Below are positions 62,365-64,000 of a DNA stretch of 64,000 nucleotides, piece after piece. The DNA lies in assembly GCF_014651935.1 (NCBI RefSeq), contig NZ_BMXV01000005.1:248001-312000 (forward strand), written 5' to 3'. The first letter of the stretch is position 1, and every line of letters begins with the position of its first letter. The position numbers were made by a program, and so were the translations under genes. The notes beneath the pieces were generated by a model that saw only the letters and a program-made list of their open reading frames with translations, was not told the DNA's origin and did no database searches. Source of the stretch: Marinobacter zhanjiangensis (GTDB lineage Bacteria; Pseudomonadota; Gammaproteobacteria; Pseudomonadales; Oleiphilaceae).

Positions 62365-63555
62365 GTGTTTATTTTATTATACGGTCATTATGGGTGCGCA
62401 AATTTGACTGATTTTCGTGTTTTCTTTCGCGCTATTGATAATGAGGTTGCGATTGACACGGATGTTGTTGAAAGGATGGTTGGCGAGCGCGCTGAATTTG
62501 CTCCTTTAAGGCCATTCAAAACCTATAGGCTATTTCATTACGGGACGTCCAATAAATACTTTTATGCTTTATTGGTTCTTTTTTTTATATTGTTATATCC
62601 TTTTTATGTGTTGTGTTTGGCTCTGGTCCAGATGGCACGCTGTTCGGCTTCTGTTAAGAATGTGGAGGGGCAGGTTTTACTGCTTAATGCGAATCGAAAG
62701 GCTGCCTCGTTGTTTTGCCGGTTCTATAAGAGTTCAGATTACGTTTCATTTGATTTTGAGAGGGGGCGATCTTCTTTGAGCGGATCACGGCTCGACATTG
62801 CGCATTACGCAAAGGTTTCCGATGTGTTGGGTGCGGCTTGCGATTCGTTGTTGGCTTCTGTGATGTGGCCAATTTATCGCCGCCCGTATTTTGATTTTCC
62901 TCAGCTTTATGTCGCGTATGAATGGTTTTTGTATTACCGAATGTTGGTTAGAATCAATCATGAGATGCGTCCTGAAAAAGTCTATTTTGCCAATCATTAC
63001 GATCGTTGGGCAGTCATGTTCGATGAAGTTTTTGGTGATAGATACCTTACCCTTATCCAGCATGGGAAGTTCTCGAATAGATTTAGCTTGCCGCATAAGC
63101 TGAGAAATGTGAAAAGGGTTGTTTTATTGGACAGGGATAGCTTTGAGAATTTGGATCAATTTCTGCAATGTCCAGATAACTTGGATGTTCATGTCAATGT
63201 GGAACCTATTGATCTTTCTCCTGTCGAAGCTGACGGGTCTAGTGTTCTGGTGATAGGTCAGCCGCAGAGTTCTGTTCTTGAGATTCAGTTAGTAAAGCTA
63301 TTAACGATTGATTTTCCAGGGCTGAATATATTCCTGAAGCCTCATCCTTTGTATGGGGATTCATCTTATAAAGAAATTTTTTCGCTGGTTACGCTTGTAG
63401 AGAAAGACTTTTTTCCCGAGGTTGATGTCGCGGTGTGCTACGAATCTACCCTCGGTACGGAATATGAGCAATGTGGAATTCCTGTGGTTTGGTGGGGTGA
63501 TAGGAAGCCAATGGATATTTCGAGTCAATTACGCGCAATGTTAAACGCTAACTAG
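62365..63555 (+). CDS. candidate nonulosonic acid (legionaminate) transferase
   Basis: This protein of up to 396 residues has no family I can name with certainty. An N-terminal membrane segment (about residues 65-88, ALLVLFFILLYPFYVLCL) is followed by a GT-B-like part. IFLKPHPLYGDSS contains an HP motif typical of bacterial sialyltransferase-like (GT52/GT38-type) enzymes, and VAVCYESTLGTEYEQCGIPV contains the S-T pair found near the CMP site. The location directly after the CMP-legionaminate genes makes a Leg transferase the best guess. Start is uncertain: GTG at 62365 or an internal TTG. Strongly AT-rich. Confidence 0.5.
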   Translation: MFILLYGHYGCANLTDFRVFFRAIDNEVAIDTDVVERMVGERAEFAPLRPFKTYRLFHYGTSNKYFYALLVLFFILLYPFYVLCLALVQMARCSASVKNVEGQVLLLNANRKAASLFCRFYKSSDYVSFDFERGRSSLSGSRLDIAHYAKVSDVLGAACDSLLASVMWPIYRRPYFDFPQLYVAYEWFLYYRMLVRINHEMRPEKVYFANHYDRWAVMFDEVFGDRYLTLIQHGKFSNRFSLPHKLRNVKRVVLLDRDSFENLDQFLQCPDNLDVHVNVEPIDLSPVEADGSSVLVIGQPQSSVLEIQLVKLLTIDFPGLNIFLKPHPLYGDSSYKEIFSLVTLVEKDFFPEVDVAVCYESTLGTEYEQCGIPVVWWGDRKPMDISSQLRAMLNAN

Positions 63556-63567
63556 GTTGGAGACGAC

Positions 63568-64000
63568 ATGTTTTCCGGTAAAACTCTATTAATAAGTGGA
63601 GGTACTGGTTCCTTTGGTAACGCAGTACTCCGGCGTTTCCTGAAATCCGACGTTGGCGAGATCCGTATCTTTAGCCGCGACGAAAAAAAACAGGACGACA
63701 TGCGCAAGTTGTATAACGACCCGAAACTCAAGTTCTACATTGGCGATGTGCGGGATTACCAATCTGTCTTGAACGCGGTTCGTGGTGCGGATTTTATCTT
63801 TCATGCTGCCGCTCTGAAGCAGGTGCCTTCCTGTGAGTTTCATCCCATGGAAGCGGTAAAGACCAATGTTTTAGGTACGGAGAATGTACTGGAGGCGGCG
63901 ATCAATACCGGTGTGGAGCGTGTGATTTGTTTGTCGACGGACAAGGCGGTCTACCCGATCAATGCCATGGGCACCTCCAAGGCCATGATGGAAAAGGTGG
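63568..64000 (+). CDS. UDP-GlcNAc 4,6-dehydratase (5-inverting; FnlA/WbjB/CapE type), 3' end outside window
   Basis: About 144 residues of an extended SDR are visible. The NAD motif is LLISGGTGSFGNAVLRRFL, followed by IGDVRDYQSV, HAAALKQVPSCEFHPMEAVK and STDKAVYPINAMGTSKAMME. The last part carries methionine in place of tyrosine in the YxxxK motif, as in FnlA, WbjB and CapE. These enzymes begin UDP-N-acetyl-L-fucosamine synthesis. GGAG precedes the ATG at 63568. The gene runs off the end of the window. Confidence 0.9.
   Translation, partial: MFSGKTLLISGGTGSFGNAVLRRFLKSDVGEIRIFSRDEKKQDDMRKLYNDPKLKFYIGDVRDYQSVLNAVRGADFIFHAAALKQVPSCEFHPMEAVKTNVLGTENVLEAAINTGVERVICLSTDKAVYPINAMGTSKAMMEKV

Overview
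The window looks like a chromosomal segment of a marine gammaproteobacterium of the Marinobacter type. This is inferred from a GC-rich backbone with Pseudomonas/Marinobacter-like genes: acs beside a CrbR/ErdR-type regulator, a pilBCD operon divergent from pilA, and RfaH with an ops site. No rRNA, tRNA or CRISPR array was recognised.

Layout. 1-5.7 kb: housekeeping genes (acetyl-CoA synthetase end, response regulator, lipoprotein, aminotransferase, 2-hydroxyacid dehydrogenase) with a two-hairpin CCCTC-type repeat that occurs once around a DUF559 nuclease-like gene and once as an empty pair. 5.7-16.7 kb: type IV pilus locus, with pilD-pilC-pilB on the minus strand, pilA on the plus strand behind a sigma-54 promoter, an LtaS/EptA-like phosphotransferase and an O-antigen-ligase-like (TfpO-type) protein. 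It continues with a small hypothetical/lipoprotein pair, a membrane-anchored serine hydrolase with a truncated second copy of its 5' end, and a second pilin behind its own sigma-54 promoter. 16.9-28.8 kb: an accessory region with three broken or orphan toxin-antitoxin modules, a Fic protein, a SWIM/SNF2 ATPase, a RAYT transposase, cysQ, several lipoproteins and unknown genes, and nine copies of a palindromic repeat (core GGGGTCWGACCCC). rfaH and a truncated near-identical copy of it close this part.

29.1-64 kb: a very large surface-polysaccharide locus, all on the plus strand. It begins at a textbook ops element directly after the rfaH genes. wecB-wecC (UDP-ManNAcA) are followed by an AT-rich block: a methyltransferase/two-glycosyltransferase fusion, two sulfotransferases, a heparinase-II/III-like protein, a beta-propeller-like protein and a NodZ-like fucosyltransferase. 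Then come gmd, an fcl/colC-type synthase, a ColD-like PLP dehydratase with His188 in place of lysine, gmm and manC, which together can supply GDP-mannose and GDP-fucose or GDP-colitose. Next come a membrane protein of unknown role, two GT4 glycosyltransferases, a flippase, and a complete legionaminic acid set (legB-C-G-I-H, ptmE, ptmF, legF, ptmA). A candidate nonulosonate transferase follows, and the window ends inside a FnlA/WbjB/CapE-type UDP-GlcNAc 4,6-dehydratase gene.

Together the last 35 kb suggests an RfaH-controlled, sulfated, acidic glycan carrying ManNAcA, a 6-deoxy- or 3,6-dideoxy-hexose, legionaminic acid and probably an N-acetyl-fucosamine-type sugar. GC drops sharply inside wecC and again around ptmA, so the locus appears mosaic.
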